From Thamnaconus septentrionalis (Eukaryota; Chordata; Actinopteri; Tetraodontiformes; Monacanthidae): DNA of 64,000 bases. This document shows, piece by piece, positions 23,131 through 36,343 of this stretch. Each line of letters starts with the position of its first letter. The stretch's first letter is position 1. The stretch is taken from the NCBI GenBank assembly GCA_009823395.1, contig CM020509.1, positions 13,796,001-13,860,000 of the forward strand, written 5' to 3'. Below the pieces are notes generated by a model, which was not told where the DNA came from, searched no databases, and saw only the letters and a program-made list of their open reading frames with translations. A program made the translations under genes and the position numbers.

Positions 23131-24149
23131 AGAAAAAATTATATATCATTGTATAAGAAGAAAACGTGGCTAAATGTCAATTGAAAATGAACAACAGCAT
23201 GTACAACAAAATATCTGTCTTTGAAGCTCATTGGTATTTAGCTCTTTATTGAAATTTCTCTTAAAAAATGCAAAGATTTATGAAGTACAGCTATTTGATG
23301 ACTTACTTACTATTAATATAATTCCTTCAAGTTTTAAAAAGCTTAACGAGCTGCTTATGGTGGGCTAACGGGAAGCTAACAGAGTGAGTAAATAAATAAA
23401 AGCGCCACTTGCGTGGTTGTGCTGTACACAGAAACAATGAGTTCATTCTAATAAATCAACGTCTGGCAAAAACACGAAACGTAATTATCATCTCAACCAT
23501 GCGAGTGGAGTCATGTCATAATAACTCAGTATAAAGCAGACACAATTGTGAAATTTCTTAATCATATAGTTTAGGTTTTCTTTGAGCTAATTTAACAGCA
23601 ACAAAATTATCAGCGGTGAATGCCTCGCGGTGCTGACGCTCGATCACGTGACCAGAAATTAATGGACGGAAACATTGATGGAACCCCCGCAGTCTGGATT
23701 TTTGGCGGACTTTTAACGATTCGCCACTCCTGTTATTTGAATGTTAATCCTGTGTGGACTACGAGCGCTGCCAGTCAACTCGGTGAGTACATTCGTTTCA
23801 GTCCCGCTTTCAGACTGCCGTGTCTGTCTGACAGGTTGCCAGTCCAACACCTGAGGCGTTGTTTTGTGTGTGAGTGCAGGCTATTACGAGCCAATTATTG
23901 CGTTAGCATATATATATATAAATATATATTTTTACGGAGAAAAAAACTCAAAACCCTACTATTACTGTAATTAGTCCAAATTAAACCAATTAAACAGTTA
24001 AACGTAAACGGCAGTTTTAAGCGCGCCGTGTACCTGACGTCACCCATGGAAGCGTGTATTTTAAATAACGTGACAATTACTGTGCGTCAATAACAAAACT
24101 AAACTAAACTAAAAAAGGACAATACAGTCTGAAAACAGAAGAATATATA

Positions 24150-24310
24150 TCACAAATTAAAATGTATTGGGCTTCGCTATGCACAGACCACTGACTGTAT
24201 GCAAAGATGGACGGTGCTTCCAAAAAGTAGGCCAACGTGGAAGTCCCAAAAATCTGCATTCTATCGTTTGACCAGCAGGGACTGCCAAAGTTGGTTGCAA
24301 CAAGACTAAA
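24150..24310. repeat. Degenerate copy of a short repeat common in fish
   Basis: actgactgtatgcaaagatgg, ggaagtcccaaaaatctgca and accagcaggg follow in the order seen in a short interspersed repeat I recall from many teleost genomes. Not assignable to a class here. Confidence 0.35.
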
Positions 24311-24319
24311 ATGACTAGC

Positions 24320-26730
24320 TGACATAAAAATAAATAAATAAAAAATAATAAAAAGTTGGAAATGAAATTAATTAAAGGTAATGACACTGTATGGTCAAAC
24401 CCAAAACAAATTGATGTAAAGGCTGATTATTAGGTTCACACTACGGTAAGGACTCGCAAGGATTCCTTTGACGTTGCTCAGACACTGGTGTTCTTTGCGT
24501 ATGCATGCGTGCTCTGTTCAAAGCAGGGTGGGGAGAGATTGATAGAAAATGACTCGGAACAAAAGCCAGAAGGAGCAGAAGTTGATGGCGTGAGGAGCAT
24601 CGACCTTGATGGAGGGTCTGCTCCTCGGGTGCTCGTATTGTAACCGTGCGTTCAAGATACGCTGCAGAAGAGTCTGTTGATAATGCTGCTGTCAGAGTCT
24701 GTGGGAAAGAACTGAAGCCTGATATGAGAGGTTGTTGGCTGCGGCCGTCCCCCTTATTTACTGTTGTTTAGTCTCTGGTATTTATAGTTGCACTGCTGCC
24801 TGTTTCAGCTAATTATACTGTGAAAGCCATCGGGATGATTGTGGTAATGACTGGTTGGCTTTCCAAAGCGTTCCGAGCTGTTTTCCTCAAGGTTCGTTTT
24901 GCTACAGGACACAATATAGGGGAATTTGTGCTTTTGGATACATGTAGCCGCCGGCTTGTCTGAACAACTATCTAAATAAGTGCCTTGCAGATACATAGGT
25001 GTGTTTGCGATCACTTTGTCGGGGCTCTGTGGCACTTTTGGGCTGAGTCTCGACGATGAAATTGCTCGTTTGATAGGGCCCAGAGTCTTTTGCAACTTTT
25101 TGGCAGCTCACTTAACATGCAGAAACAGACCCCGGGAATATTTTTAAATCAGCCCAAATTACAGTATTACAGATCCCCGTGCTCTGAGGACAGTTATCCA
25201 TCCAGGCCTCTGGTTCAAAAGTTCAGAGTGTCACTGGTTCAAGCAGCAGAGTCCCCAGTCCTGCCAAATAATAACAAACTAACACACAGCTGTAATTGGT
25301 GCGCATTACCAGTTAAACAGTGCTGTCCTTCCACTGAAAAACAACTTCTCTTTGTTTTTGTCTTTGAGTGCCTCAGTTTATCTAATAACATACTGACTAT
25401 TCTAAGAATTTTTGTGGTTAAGATGGTTTCCAGCTCCAAAGATCTTACCCACACGTCATCAGGTAAGCATGTCCTATCTACACATCTCTGAGAGTCACTC
25501 CTGTCTTCCCTGAGAGCCGCAAAACACTAACTGATCACTTTGCACTCGGGAGAATATGGAGAGCTTGTTCAGTGAAAGCCAGAGCGACGATTCAGGCCAG
25601 ATGTAGCCGAACGCACACATGTGCAGTACTGATGTTGCGGGAATAGTTTGGAAGTTCGGCTGACACGTTTTCAAAACAGTGCGTGCCGGGTGCAGAGTGT
25701 GCTGGATGGGTCAGCGAGACTTGACAGGAGAAAAACAGTCTGGTGATCACTGAAGATATACACAATATTTCTTATCTTGGCTGTCACGAGCTTCGTGCTA
25801 AAGCTCGGAGCAGTCGAGGTCTAAGACGTTGAAGTGGAAAGAAAGACAGAAGAATATGCAGTAGTGTTTATTTTTGTATTTTCCACTAAACATTTGACCG
25901 AACTGTTTTGTGTGTTATGTGACAAGACAGGTGCTCTCATGATTGACTTTTGAAGACTTTTCCTGTAACCCTGTGCTGTCAGGTGTCCTGTTCTTTTCTT
26001 TCTTTGTTCTGTGTGTGTGTGTGTGTGTTTTTTAAGAGGAAGGCGTTTACATATTTTCTGAGAAACTGGTTTTAGACCAAATGCGGCATGGTGGTGCAGT
26101 GACTTGGAAGCAGGGAAGCCTTCAAAGATGCCTTTTTTGTGAGGAGCTTGCATATTCTGGCTGAAACCTCCAAAATATCAAGCTGTTCCTCACTCAACCC
26201 GCCAAGGACAGCCAGCCTTTGAATGAAACTGAGGGTTAAAACCTATCTTTTATCCTGAATAATTGTTTAAACATGAGCATATTGAAAGTTTAGTCACAGT
26301 CATTTACTCATCGGACTTGCATCGGAAACGCTCAAACTGATTACGAAGTTAATGTGGCATTTCCTCGTGCTCGCCGAGCAAGGAGCCTCGCTTGCAGTCT
26401 CTCTGCCAGCGTGATGCGCATCTGTGCAAAAGCCTTGTGGCACCAGCAGCTGACATATTCCCTGACACCAGTGTTGGTCTGATTACTTATCCTGGCAGGA
26501 AGCAACCACAGATCAATTCGGTGAGCAACCGAATCTGCATGGACCGAGGAGAGCGACTCTGGGCCAGTGATTTGATGACAGATTTGACAAGGACTTAAAG
26601 AGACAGCTGAGCTGGGCGGGTTTCAGGAAGACCTTCAACGTGTTCCTGTGTGTGCGTGCGTGTGTGTAGTCTCTTAATATCGATCACTATTGGAGAGACG
26701 CTGACAGCTGCCTCTGTGGTCGGTCCCCCC
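24320..26730. other. Intergenic, no gene seen
   Basis: Unique sequence with a short (GT)n at 26009-26027. No exon, RNA gene or clear repeat. Confidence 0.4.
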
Positions 26731-26739
26731 TCTCACTTG

Positions 26740-27080
26740 TTCATTTCATTATGCAGCCTTTGTTGCTTTGTCATGTACGGCTTCTTATCTCGCTCATTAA
26801 GCCTGTAGGGGGAAAATCTCAAGGCGAGCGCCGCGTGAACGAGAGCGTGTCAGAGTGCCAGCACTCCAGCGCTCGGGCTGTTTATATTGCGCGCACAACA
26901 CGCTAAATCAGCCTTTAACGAGCTGTTTAGGGTTATCGCTGTGTCATTCTGTTTAGTCACACGATTGTTGACTATTAGATCCCCCTTTTTGTAACTTGAA
27001 ATGTATCTGTAATGCCTGTTAAATGCGTGGCTTGACAATGCGTCAGGTTCTTTGCAGAGCCCTGAGCATGCCGTGACATC
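26740..27080. other. Candidate conserved non-coding element
   Basis: Repeat-free stretch with ctcattaagc, ctttaacgagctg and ttaaatgcg words and no open frame with splice support. Judged only by look. Confidence 0.2.
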
Positions 27081-27826
27081 TTGCCTTGTAGAAAATAGAT
27101 GAGCAGTGTTTCCTCTTGAGCTCTGCCAATCAGTAATCATGTGGTCGGAAGCTAATCTTAAGATCCAGCGCGAAGCAACCAAAAAAAAACCAACAACAAC
27201 CTTCTGTCAAAGAAAGGCAGCATGGAGACTTTGTTTAGTGTTTCAGCAGATCGAAAGGTTACTGGCATTTTTTTGTTGTTTTATTTTTACATCGCACTCA
27301 TCATCACTCTGACTGACGGACCACTCCTCCAGGAAATGATTAAGGAAGCGTCTGCGCCAGCAACGTCAGGAGGGGATTGAGAAATAATTGTCTGAGAGGG
27401 AGAGAGAGAGACGGAGAGAGAGGTAGAAAGAGGCGGCTATTGTGAGAGACGCGAGGGGAAAGAAGAGCCGAGGTGAAAAAGAAATAGAGATGCAGCTGGC
27501 GTGTGAGCCTCTGAGATTTCTGGGAAAGAGCCATTGTGTCCTCTGACGGCGATCACGTGGCGCCGTCGTTGTCATGAGACCCGAGTCAAAAAGACTTCTG
27601 CGGCAGATATGTGGCCGCTATCGACCCGCCGACTGTCTTGGCGCTCCTTTTGTCCCCGCCTCTGACATTGTTTTTATTTTGCTTTCAGCAGGTCCAGAAG
27701 TCTCGTGCCGTGCATTAGTCAAACTGACAGTGCAGTGCAGCTGTTGGCGCGCACGCACTGAATTCTTAGAAACTTGAGCCTGCAACACAGATGGACACGT
27801 GGTGTCTTTTGTTCAGTCTGCTGACT

Positions 27827-27891
27827 TCCTCCTCCTCCTCCTCTACCTCCTCCCCCTTTTCTTCCTCCTCCTCTGCCTCCTCCTCCTCCTC
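27827..27891. repeat. (CCT)n-rich tract
   Basis: Interrupted CCT/TCC repeats over ~65 bp at the start of a GC-rich kilobase. Confidence 0.85.
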
Positions 27892-27899
27892 GGGAACTG

Positions 27900-28600
27900 A
27901 TGCTCCTCAGTCATTCCCCGCTGCGTCCTGCGTCTCCCGAGTCAGATGTTGCTCCGGCCGGTAATGAGCGGCTTGGAGTCGACGTGTTTCTCCTCAGCTT
28001 TTTGTGTACTTTTTTCCCCCTCCCCGAGTTAAAAACACAGCTCTCGGGGCGAGCGTCCTATCATTGTGGACGGTCGGGGAGGAAGGAACACCTGCAATTT
28101 AAGGCCCACGGCTGGCGGAGGCTGCTGGAAGAGCGTCGCCACCCTCCCAACGACCCCTCCCCCTCCAGCAAGGGGCCGCATAGCTGCTTGTGTAACGCAG
28201 TGACGGACAGCCGAGCGGCGGTAAATGTCCGTTGTGTAAGCCTCCGCAGCCTTTGAACCGGCTCGCCTGGTACAGAACCAAACGTGGGGTGGCTGGGGGG
28301 GGGTCGCCTCTGCACGCTAACCCCTCCGTCTCCTCGAGTTGTGTCGGGTGGCTCCGGAGTGTTTGTTGTCGGCAGCCAGTCTATGAGTTTGACCCCTGCG
28401 CTCGCTCTCAGACTTGTTAACGCTCGTCCCCTCGCAGCTTCCCTGCTGCCGCCGCCGCCGCTGCCGCTGCTGCTGCCGCCGCTGCTGCTTCCGCTGCTGC
28501 TAGCGCCGAGCTGAAAATGCCAAGGAACAAATGGGACGGCTTGCTCTGTTCCTCTGACCCCCCCCCCCTCCCCACAACCTAAAAGTTGAAAGAGAGCCAC
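27900..28600. other. GC- and CpG-rich block
   Basis: The most CpG-dense part of the desert, with many CG dinucleotides and a (CTG/CCG)n tract at 28446-28505. It could be a CpG-island promoter for an unannotated transcript or an enhancer. Frames crossing it on both strands, including 28600-28061 on the minus strand, are low-complexity and not convincing proteins. Confidence 0.3.
28446..28505. repeat. Mixed (CTG)n/(CCG)n trinucleotide tract
   Basis: About 20 consecutive triplets of CTG, CCG and CTT type. Confidence 0.85.
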
Positions 28601-30079
28601 AGTGTCCGAGCTGGCGATGATGGACAGCTCTGATCGCTCTAATAGTGTTGCCTCGCTTGGAACAAATATCTGTCAGGGCTGACTGATACGTCGTGTGGAC
28701 CCCCTGGTCCTGTCAGAGCACCGCTCGCTCTCTCCTGTCTTTTCCCTGGCACACAGTGAGGGGACGAGGAGAGGGAAAAATAAAAAAAATAAAGCTATGG
28801 AGCGTGAGAGAGAGACAGGGGCAATTGTGGAGCGAGTTGGATAATTAGAGAAAAGAGGGAAAAGTGAAGATTCTGTAGCCCATCATTAGCTCCGCCCTCA
28901 CGGTGCTCAGCCTGTGGGCATGATGTCAACGTGATATTTTAACAAGACGGTAGGAAACACATCTCACATGTTGTTGGATGGACTCAGTAATGCCACTATA
29001 CGTGATGCAAAGAAATACTTCCTGCGAAAACTCCTGAACTGCAGTTTGTTCGCAGTTTGCAAGTACGTCACATGACCGTCTCCCATTCCAGTGTTTGATC
29101 GCGGACAGTTCAGGCTCAGTGTCTCTTTGGAGATAAAAGCCAAACTTGGCATGTGCGCCTTATGAAACGTGGCAACTCACTTCATAAATTACTGCGTAGC
29201 TGCGGTGAGCAGCCGCGGCCCGAGGCTTTTAACAGAGACGTTCAGCTGAGCCGCGGCGGCTTTACACCTGTAATATAAATCAAATGCAGACAGAAAGGTG
29301 GACGAGATGGGTGTCGCCCTTTTCCCGTACAGGCCTCCCTCCGACCTGATGTTCCAGTTTCTTTAGCGCCGGGTGGAGCTTAAGGCTAATTTCTTAGATC
29401 CCGCCTGTGGAAATATTATTTTTTTTCGAGAAGAATATTATCGTTATGAGTCAAGGATCAGGAAGCTTTTCCCAGACGAGCCCTGCTGCTGTACGTCTGA
29501 ACCACTCTGTCTGTGGTTTTGGCAGCTTGAAATAATCTCACATCACTGTTTGAGATTGGCTATTTACAGAGAGGCTCAAATATTTGAACAATGTGATGAA
29601 GTGGCCAGAGGATCTGGATGACCACAAGGGTCACAGATATTGAAATAAAGCATTTTTGTATGATTGACGAAGCAATAGTCCAATTAAAAGCAGGAATCGA
29701 GGAATTGTATTGACAAAACTCATTATTATGTTCATAAACAGAAGAATTCCTAAACTGATTAACAAATGTGATTTTAAAATGGTCAGAAAATGTATCATCT
29801 TAAAATACACAAAAAGATTCCTAAAAATAAATGAAGGTGTTCTTTCCATTTAGACTTTATGTAGCTGGATCTGTGATGAGACGGTGGCGTTGGGAAGGAG
29901 TGAAGGCCTAGAGGAACCGTCACACATTGATGTGGCTAAAATACACAATGGGCCGGTCCACATATTCCGTTTTGCAGTAGCACGAGTGTAGCTTGATGAT
30001 CAGCCCGTGTACACCTGTGTGAAGAATAGTTTCAGAGCGCCGGGGAGGTCGTCTCCCCGAGGAATCAGCCATTCCTGAC

Positions 30080-30290
30080 GCCTCCCTCGCCCCCATTAAT
30101 AAAATCATGAAGCAATTTGAGAATGTTGAAAATTTCAAACAGGGCCTCCATGAAATATTCACGGGGAGCTTTCTGTCTGCCACTTGTAAATACATCGTGG
30201 CTATTGCTGCTGCTGATCAGGGCCTGCAGGAGCCCTGCGCTTATGTGCTTGATCTTTGACTTTGGCGTCAAGGAAGGAGAACTGCTGCGA
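30080..30290. other. Candidate conserved non-coding element
   Basis: Unique sequence with cattaataaaatcatg, ccatgaaatattcac and gatctttgactttgg (TCF/nuclear-receptor-like words). Short overlapping frames on both strands have no splice support. Composition-based call. Confidence 0.25.
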
Positions 30291-30925
30291 CCCATGCCAA
30301 GCTGCTTCTCTCGCTCCCACCTGTAGCTCAAATTTTTTCGCAGTTACACTTCACAGCTTCTCATCTTCCTAAAGCCTCCATTTGTAGGCGAGAATTCCTC
30401 CATGCTCATATTTCTAATGTGAACAACCAGGTGCTAAAAATGAAGTGAACGTCGTTAGAGGGGTTCACTTTTTTTTTTTTTAACCTGCATACTTTCTTTC
30501 CTTTCCTTGCAAACACACACACACTCTCACACACACACACATGCACGCAAGCTCACTGCTTTACCCGGGTTGCCATGGAAACCGGTGGCAATGGAACAGA
30601 GGACTCAAGGACAGGTATGTTTGCAAATGAGACTTCCTCGGATCATATGTCCACCGGGCCCCTTTTATCAGCCTCGGTCTCATCCTTCCACACACACCCA
30701 CACTTCTTCTTCTTCTTCTTCTTCTGCTCCGACTGGAGCACGCTCTGTCTGTCCCGGTGCGCAGACATTTCCAGGGATTTTAGTCTAAACTCAGTGCTGT
30801 TTGGGTGTCGGGGCCCCACCGGGAGTCGGGCACATCTGCAGACCATGCTACGATTTTGTATGTTTTTTTTTCTCTTTTTTTTTTTAATGCCAGAACATGT
30901 GCACTGCGTTTGAAGAGTAGAGGCA

Positions 30926-30935
30926 AACACACGCG

Positions 30936-30988
<53 letters not shown>
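30926..30988. repeat. (CA)n/(CG)-interrupted microsatellite
   Basis: acacgcgcacacacgcgcgc followed by ~20 CA units. Confidence 0.9.
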
Positions 30989-30990
<2 letters not shown>

Positions 30991-30999
30991 AAGTACGTG

Positions 31000-32970
31000 G
31001 CAGAGAGATCAAGAGGGCAGACCATCCTGACTTCACTCCAGCCACGAATCATTAACGAACCTCCATAAACGACACGAGCGTTGCAGACGGCGCTTTATGA
31101 CATGTGGCATTTTTGAGTGGAAGCGGGCATCAGCGCATGTAAAACGGGGGAAAAGAGGGTGTCTTCAAAGTGTGTTTTCATCAGTTTTGTGAGTGGATAA
31201 TGAAAACACAGCATCTCTCGCTCTCCCCCTCTCTCTGCGAGCGTTTGGCGGCTGTGCTGTTTTCATCTCGGGGAGCGCGGGGAGGATCACATCTCTCGCG
31301 TCGGCGCGTTGACTGTCCCTCGCAGACGTGTGGGTGTCGGGCTGTGGTAGGTAACGTCCAGAATCCCATTAAAGCTCGTCGGCTCCTGCATTGAGACAGA
31401 AATCAGTACCTTAAGCAAAAGGGACTACCCACATTGACTGCCTGCCGGGTTTATTTTTAGTCGCAGAGTTTGGCCGCATCCGAGGCATTTCAAGTCATTA
31501 CATAAACGTTTACAGCTGTTGTTTGTTTCTGGTTGCCGACGACGCTGTCCTTGGAACCGAATTCATATTCCGGATCGTTAAAGATCCCCGTGGGTGAGAA
31601 CTTTCAAACACGGAGCGAAAGGCGAGCTCACAATACCGCCGAGCTCCTGCCAAAGGAGCTCAGACAGGTGGAGATTTCTCCCACACAGAGCATGTGGAAG
31701 TTTGCAAATTCCTCTGTAATAACATATTTCCTGTTGTAGTTTAATGGCATTTCGTCAGCCATAGCAGGAGAGTAGACGTCACCTGTGGCCACGGGCCATA
31801 GCAGCCGAAAACACCTCGGAAATGTTGGCTGCTGTTGTGTAACTGTTCTCCTGTCCAGGAAGAGGGAATGCTGCCTTTGTTGCCCAGGAATTACAGTGTA
31901 CGAAAAAAAGAGACATTTTCCTCCCCCATAAAAATCTGTTGTGTAATTTTGTTAATATTTCATCTTCTTCATCATTGAAGACGTGTGGAACAGATTTCTG
32001 CACATCTCATTCTTCCCCACATTGTTGGAAACTGTGCAAGTTGACTAATTGGACCTGTTTTGGATAATGATTGAAGAACTTGGAGGGAGAGACTAATTGA
32101 AACATCATATATGTTGATATCACCGATGTGGTCCACTGATTCAGTTCCCCAGTAACCTCATCAACAACATAAATAGATCAACAGTGCAAACCAGCAGGCC
32201 AGGCAGCCTCTGAATCTGGAAGACGGTCACATGACTGATGAAACAATGTTGGTTTGCACCACAATGCAAAACAGCTGTGTCTGCAGGAATTGACAGGTCA
32301 TGAAACTCAAGTGGCTTACTTTTCTCTTTGTAGCTGCTATTGAACTGAATGATAATGTTTTTTTTTTTATATAATTCACCTAAAATTATATTGCAGCCTA
32401 TATTCCCATTCGGGCACTGTTGATATTTCCTACTCCACGTCGTCAAGCTGGAATTTCATGATCAGGGGTTTTGTAAATTGCAACCTGAGGCTAGAAACAA
32501 GCCCCCCTCACTGCTTGCCTGGCGTCAAGTGAGTGAAAAACTTTGCCGTCTAATCCCCCACCCTCCAAACCGTGATGCTAATACCCTGTTTTTAGTCAAA
32601 ATATCCACTCTTGCCGGACAGAACCACTCGAAGCAGCACAGCTGTTTATGCTCACATGCTCCAGGAATTTGCAGTGTACAGGCTTCCTTGGAAAATAACA
32701 GTTATGTAAAGTAATTTAAATGCTGCAATTTGAAGGAAGAAATAAGGAAATGTACTTGTTTGACGATCTCACTGTTCTTGTGCCTGCAGCTCCATGGGTA
32801 TTTTGTGTAAAAACTTGGTGTTGATATTGTTTCAAAATCAAATTGGACCGCTGCATTTTCAGTCACTGGTGCGACAGTAAAGAGTAAAAGAGACTTGTTG
32901 TCTTTTATTTATCTATTCTTGGTATCACCACTGTATTCATTGATAGAGAAACTCCAGAATGGTCTCATTA
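31000..32970. other. Intergenic, no gene seen
   Basis: Unique sequence; nothing supportable. Confidence 0.4.
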
Positions 32971-33138
32971 GCTGCGTTTCCATGACCCCTAGAATTGCAA
33001 AAACCTAAATAAAAAAAAAAAAATAGTAATGGAAACACGTAAACTTGGAAAAACCTCTGAAATATCACTAAAAGGTTTTTACACTCTCATGAGGTGGTGA
33101 CGCATCGATAGAGAAGTATATCGCAAAAGTGTCCACAG
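32971..33138 (+). mobile_element. 'GCTGCGTTTCCAT' MITE, copy 1, 3'-truncated
   Basis: Starts GCTGCGTTTCCATGACCCC and shares agaatt, aaaacctaaata, taatggaaacac, cactaaaaggtttttac and tatatcgcaaaagtgtc with the full copy at 57447-57828. Similarity stops near 33138; the right inverted end is missing. Confidence 0.75.
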
Positions 33139-33139
33139 A

Positions 33140-34550
33140 AATTGGGCATCATTTTTGGGTGAAATATTCCTTTAACATACAAAGGGAACCGGTTTTATGT
33201 CGTTTCAATTCTTTCTGTAGATTCTTTTTACGCACGGTTTGTCTGCACTGAAATAAATGCCTCCAGTGAACACAGTTCTGAAGAGCCCACCCCCTCGCCC
33301 TCCTCAGCACTCCATACCATATGTCACCCCGTGGAGAAAATGCTAACTCAGGCTAAAGCTATATTAAGTTGGTATCCCCCAGAGCCGCGCTCTGAACATC
33401 ACACTTATCCGTACAAACACTTACTGGCTGTTCTCGGCCGCGGTGTGTGTTTTTTTTTCCTCTCTCTCGTCTCCCTCTGCTAACCCGGCTGCGTCGCTAG
33501 ATGTTGCTTCACTTATGTGTCGCGTTTTTTTTCTGTCCTCCTCCACGCATCATCCAGGTAACATGCTCTGTTAAACGCCCTACGTTGTCAGGGCAATGAC
33601 GAGCTGATTGGTGGCGTCGCGGCATTCTCACGACCTTCACAAGCATGCGTGCACGTCAACTAGACCTGAGGAAGCTCTGTCTGTTAAATGAGGCCTGCGT
33701 GTTCTGAAAAAGTCCTGCTTTACTGGAGAAAAAACAGACAAATAAATAAAATTTGAATGAATTTATTTAAATAAATAAAACAATATAATTCCACATATTC
33801 TATATTCCTGACGTTAACTGTCCAAATTGAGATTTCAAACTAGATTAAGCTGCTTATTTTTGTGAACTTCAGAATTTAGAAAAAAAAAATCTTTCTTTAT
33901 TTGCAATTTGTAAACCATAAAGATATTACAGCTTGATACATTATCAATCAATATCGGTGGAACAAATGATCTTGTTGTCTTTGAGTGTCTGAGTCTCAGC
34001 AGACCTGGTCCAGTATGAATTGTCTTTCCACCTCCAGGCTCCCTGTTTAGGTTTTAATTGGCCCTTCTTTCTCTTTCTCTCTCTCCCTCTCTCTCTCCCT
34101 CTCGCCCTGCATTCCTCTCCATAGATCTTTACCCCTTCCTGTTTTCCTTGTCTGCACTCGCCCTCGGATCCTCTCTCGCTGTTTGTTCTCTCGCCTCTCT
34201 TCTCCTCCTGCCGGTCTGTCCGTCTTGTGGTCCTTCTCCACCTCCCGCTGCAGCTAGAGGAACTGCGCTCGTGTCGGGTCCTGGCATGGTGGCACGTTTC
34301 CATATGGAAGTGCTCAGGAGATGATATAGAACATATGTGAGGCGAGCTCGCTGGCCGGGGGACTCTGTGGAGCTCACACCTTGTCATTAGTGGCGGTGAG
34401 AACGCCAGCACTGCAGTGAAAGGGAGGAGAAATATGGATGAAGACGGATATAATTAAGTTAAGGATAAGAGAAAGGCCAGGGGGAGCGGGAGGGAGGAGA
34501 GGGAGTGGGGGCTCCGAACAAAAGCCAGTGCTCAGTACACTGTGTGCTTT
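33140..34550. other. Intergenic, no gene seen
   Basis: Unique sequence with a CT-rich tract at 34068-34105. Frames on the minus strand (34411-33944) are low-complexity shadows of that tract. Confidence 0.4.
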
Positions 34551-34557
34551 GTGGATC

Positions 34558-34558
<1 letters not shown>

Positions 34559-34590
<32 letters not shown>
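34559..34590. repeat. (GT)n microsatellite
   Basis: About 16 GT units. Confidence 0.9.
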
Positions 34591-34591
<1 letters not shown>

Positions 34592-34983
34592 GTGATCCCT
34601 GGCTGAATTTGGCACAAAGACCAGGTACACTCCAGGCGCCGCTTCACTGTGCGTTCAGTGTTTGCTTTGAACTGGACTCCAGGCGCACTCACTTTAACAA
34701 CACAATTTGTTCTGTCAGGATCCATTAACTTCAGACTCCAGAGGGGAGACGAAAAAACACAACAAAACTAAACAGCCCTTTAAGTTAATACGATCCATTC
34801 ATAATGTTTGTTTTAATGCTTACCAAACAGGAAAGCCGGCGTTTCGCCGAGTGCCGCAGATGTGCAGACGCCGCGCCGTGTGGACTCGGTCTCCTCCAGA
34901 GTCACTTTGATTTTGGCTTATGATGGTCAAAGAAGCCCATCTGTAGTGGTGCGCATTCATACGTGACATACTAAACCCGTACA

Positions 34984-35284
34984 AAGCATGGATGTATTAT
35001 AAGAACTAGATACCGGACTGGCAATATGGCGGCGCACCGATTTTTCCCAGTGGCCAATCGAGGTATTGCAGCATAAAAAAAATTCCATTTGCCCAAAAAG
35101 CATTTTCCCCATAGAGCGCAATACAAAAATAAACGCCTTTAAAACGGCTGACAGGACGACTTCATATCAAATCTTTTTATTGTAGATTTTTCAGTTATGG
35201 TCTTTTAATCGTTAAAAAAAAATGATCAAGGCCAGAAAATCACCAAAAAAAAAAAAATTTTCCCCCAGCGTGACGTCACAACTA
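34984..35284 (+). mobile_element. 'ggatgtattataag' short interspersed element, copy 1 (3'-truncated)
   Basis: Starts aaagcatggatgtattataa and continues ataccggactggcaatatgg, tttttcccagtggcc, cagttatggtcttttaatcg and gcgtgacgtcacaac. Same order as the longer copy at 63334-63826, where 240 further bases follow. No coding capacity. Confidence 0.75.
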
Positions 35285-35289
35285 CGATT

Positions 35290-36038
35290 ACTACGAATTA
35301 TGATTGAATTTCAGTACACAGCAGTTGACTCCTTACTGACTTGAATCAGTCATTTAGATGAGTTAATAGGATTGTGTGTATGCATATTTTCTATTGTTTT
35401 CCACTTTTTATTCATAATCTTTGTCTTGTGATTGGGTGACGGAAACAGTGTTTCCTGTAGCACTGGAATAAATGCACTTGTTGCAACAGACTGTTGTGGT
35501 GAAATATAGGAGGACTGGCTGAAAGCCATTAACTTTGCCTGGTTGCTGATGGAATTAAAATGCAGGTAGAAGCGGCAGCAGCGAGCCTCCTCAGTCGGGC
35601 CCCAGCCAGACTGGGCTTCACAGGTAAAAGGAGGCATGGAGCGTCTTAAAAGAACACAGCAGAGGCAGGACGAGCTGACCCGATACAAATGTAGTATAAG
35701 TGCATCAGAGAGCTCAGCGCTCGTATGTTCAGTGTGGCCCTTTGCTTTGGAATTTTGAGTGACTTTGTCATGACATCTGTGGCTGTGATCGAGCAGGCAG
35801 CCTGATACTGTCCAAAGCTTTTCATTGCTGTAACTATTGGAGAGAACTATTGAACCCTTGCTTGGATTGGGAAAATTATAAATCCAAATAAACGTCTTAA
35901 ATAATAATACTCACTCGTCATTCTGCGGTCGTAACTGGGTTGCCAGATGTCTTGTGTTTCCCCCCCCCGATCACTAGGGTGTGTCACATGTGAGTGGGCG
36001 TAACAGAAGTAATGAAAATCTTTTTTCAACTTCTTTAG
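35290..36038. other. Intergenic, no gene seen
   Basis: Unique sequence; nothing supportable. Confidence 0.4.
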
Positions 36039-36046
36039 CTTGCTTT

Positions 36047-36335
36047 GGTCACACTTTATAATAAGTACACTCTATTAAGCATTAGTTAAGCAATAATAAA
36101 CCCTGAATGGATAATTTATAAATCATGTTTCTGACATGAATAGTCATTAGTATTTAGTATATAAACACAGTTAAGAAATCTATTGGAAAATAAATTTGTG
36201 AGTTTTTATAAAACATCTAACTGTGTTTATAAACTACATACCAATGAGTATTCATGTCAGAAACAGGATTTATAAATGACTATGACTGTAGATTAACTAA
36301 TGCTTAATAGTGTGTACTTATTATAAAGTGTTACC
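36047..36335. mobile_element. hAT-like fold-back MITE with near-perfect target duplication
   Basis: A 289-bp palindromic element. The left end GGTCACACTTTATAATAAGT pairs with the right end, whose complement reads GGTAACACTTTATAATAAGT; pairing continues inward through TTAAGCATTAGTTAA. The flanks CTTGCTTT (36039-36046) and CTTGCTTC (36336-36343) match 7 of 8, as expected for a hAT-type target duplication. Confidence 0.82.
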
Positions 36336-36343
36336 CTTGCTTC

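Noticed and set aside
28061..28600. 179-residue minus-strand reading frame
   Set aside because: Low-complexity Gly/Ser product of the triplet tract; no splice sites or family resemblance.
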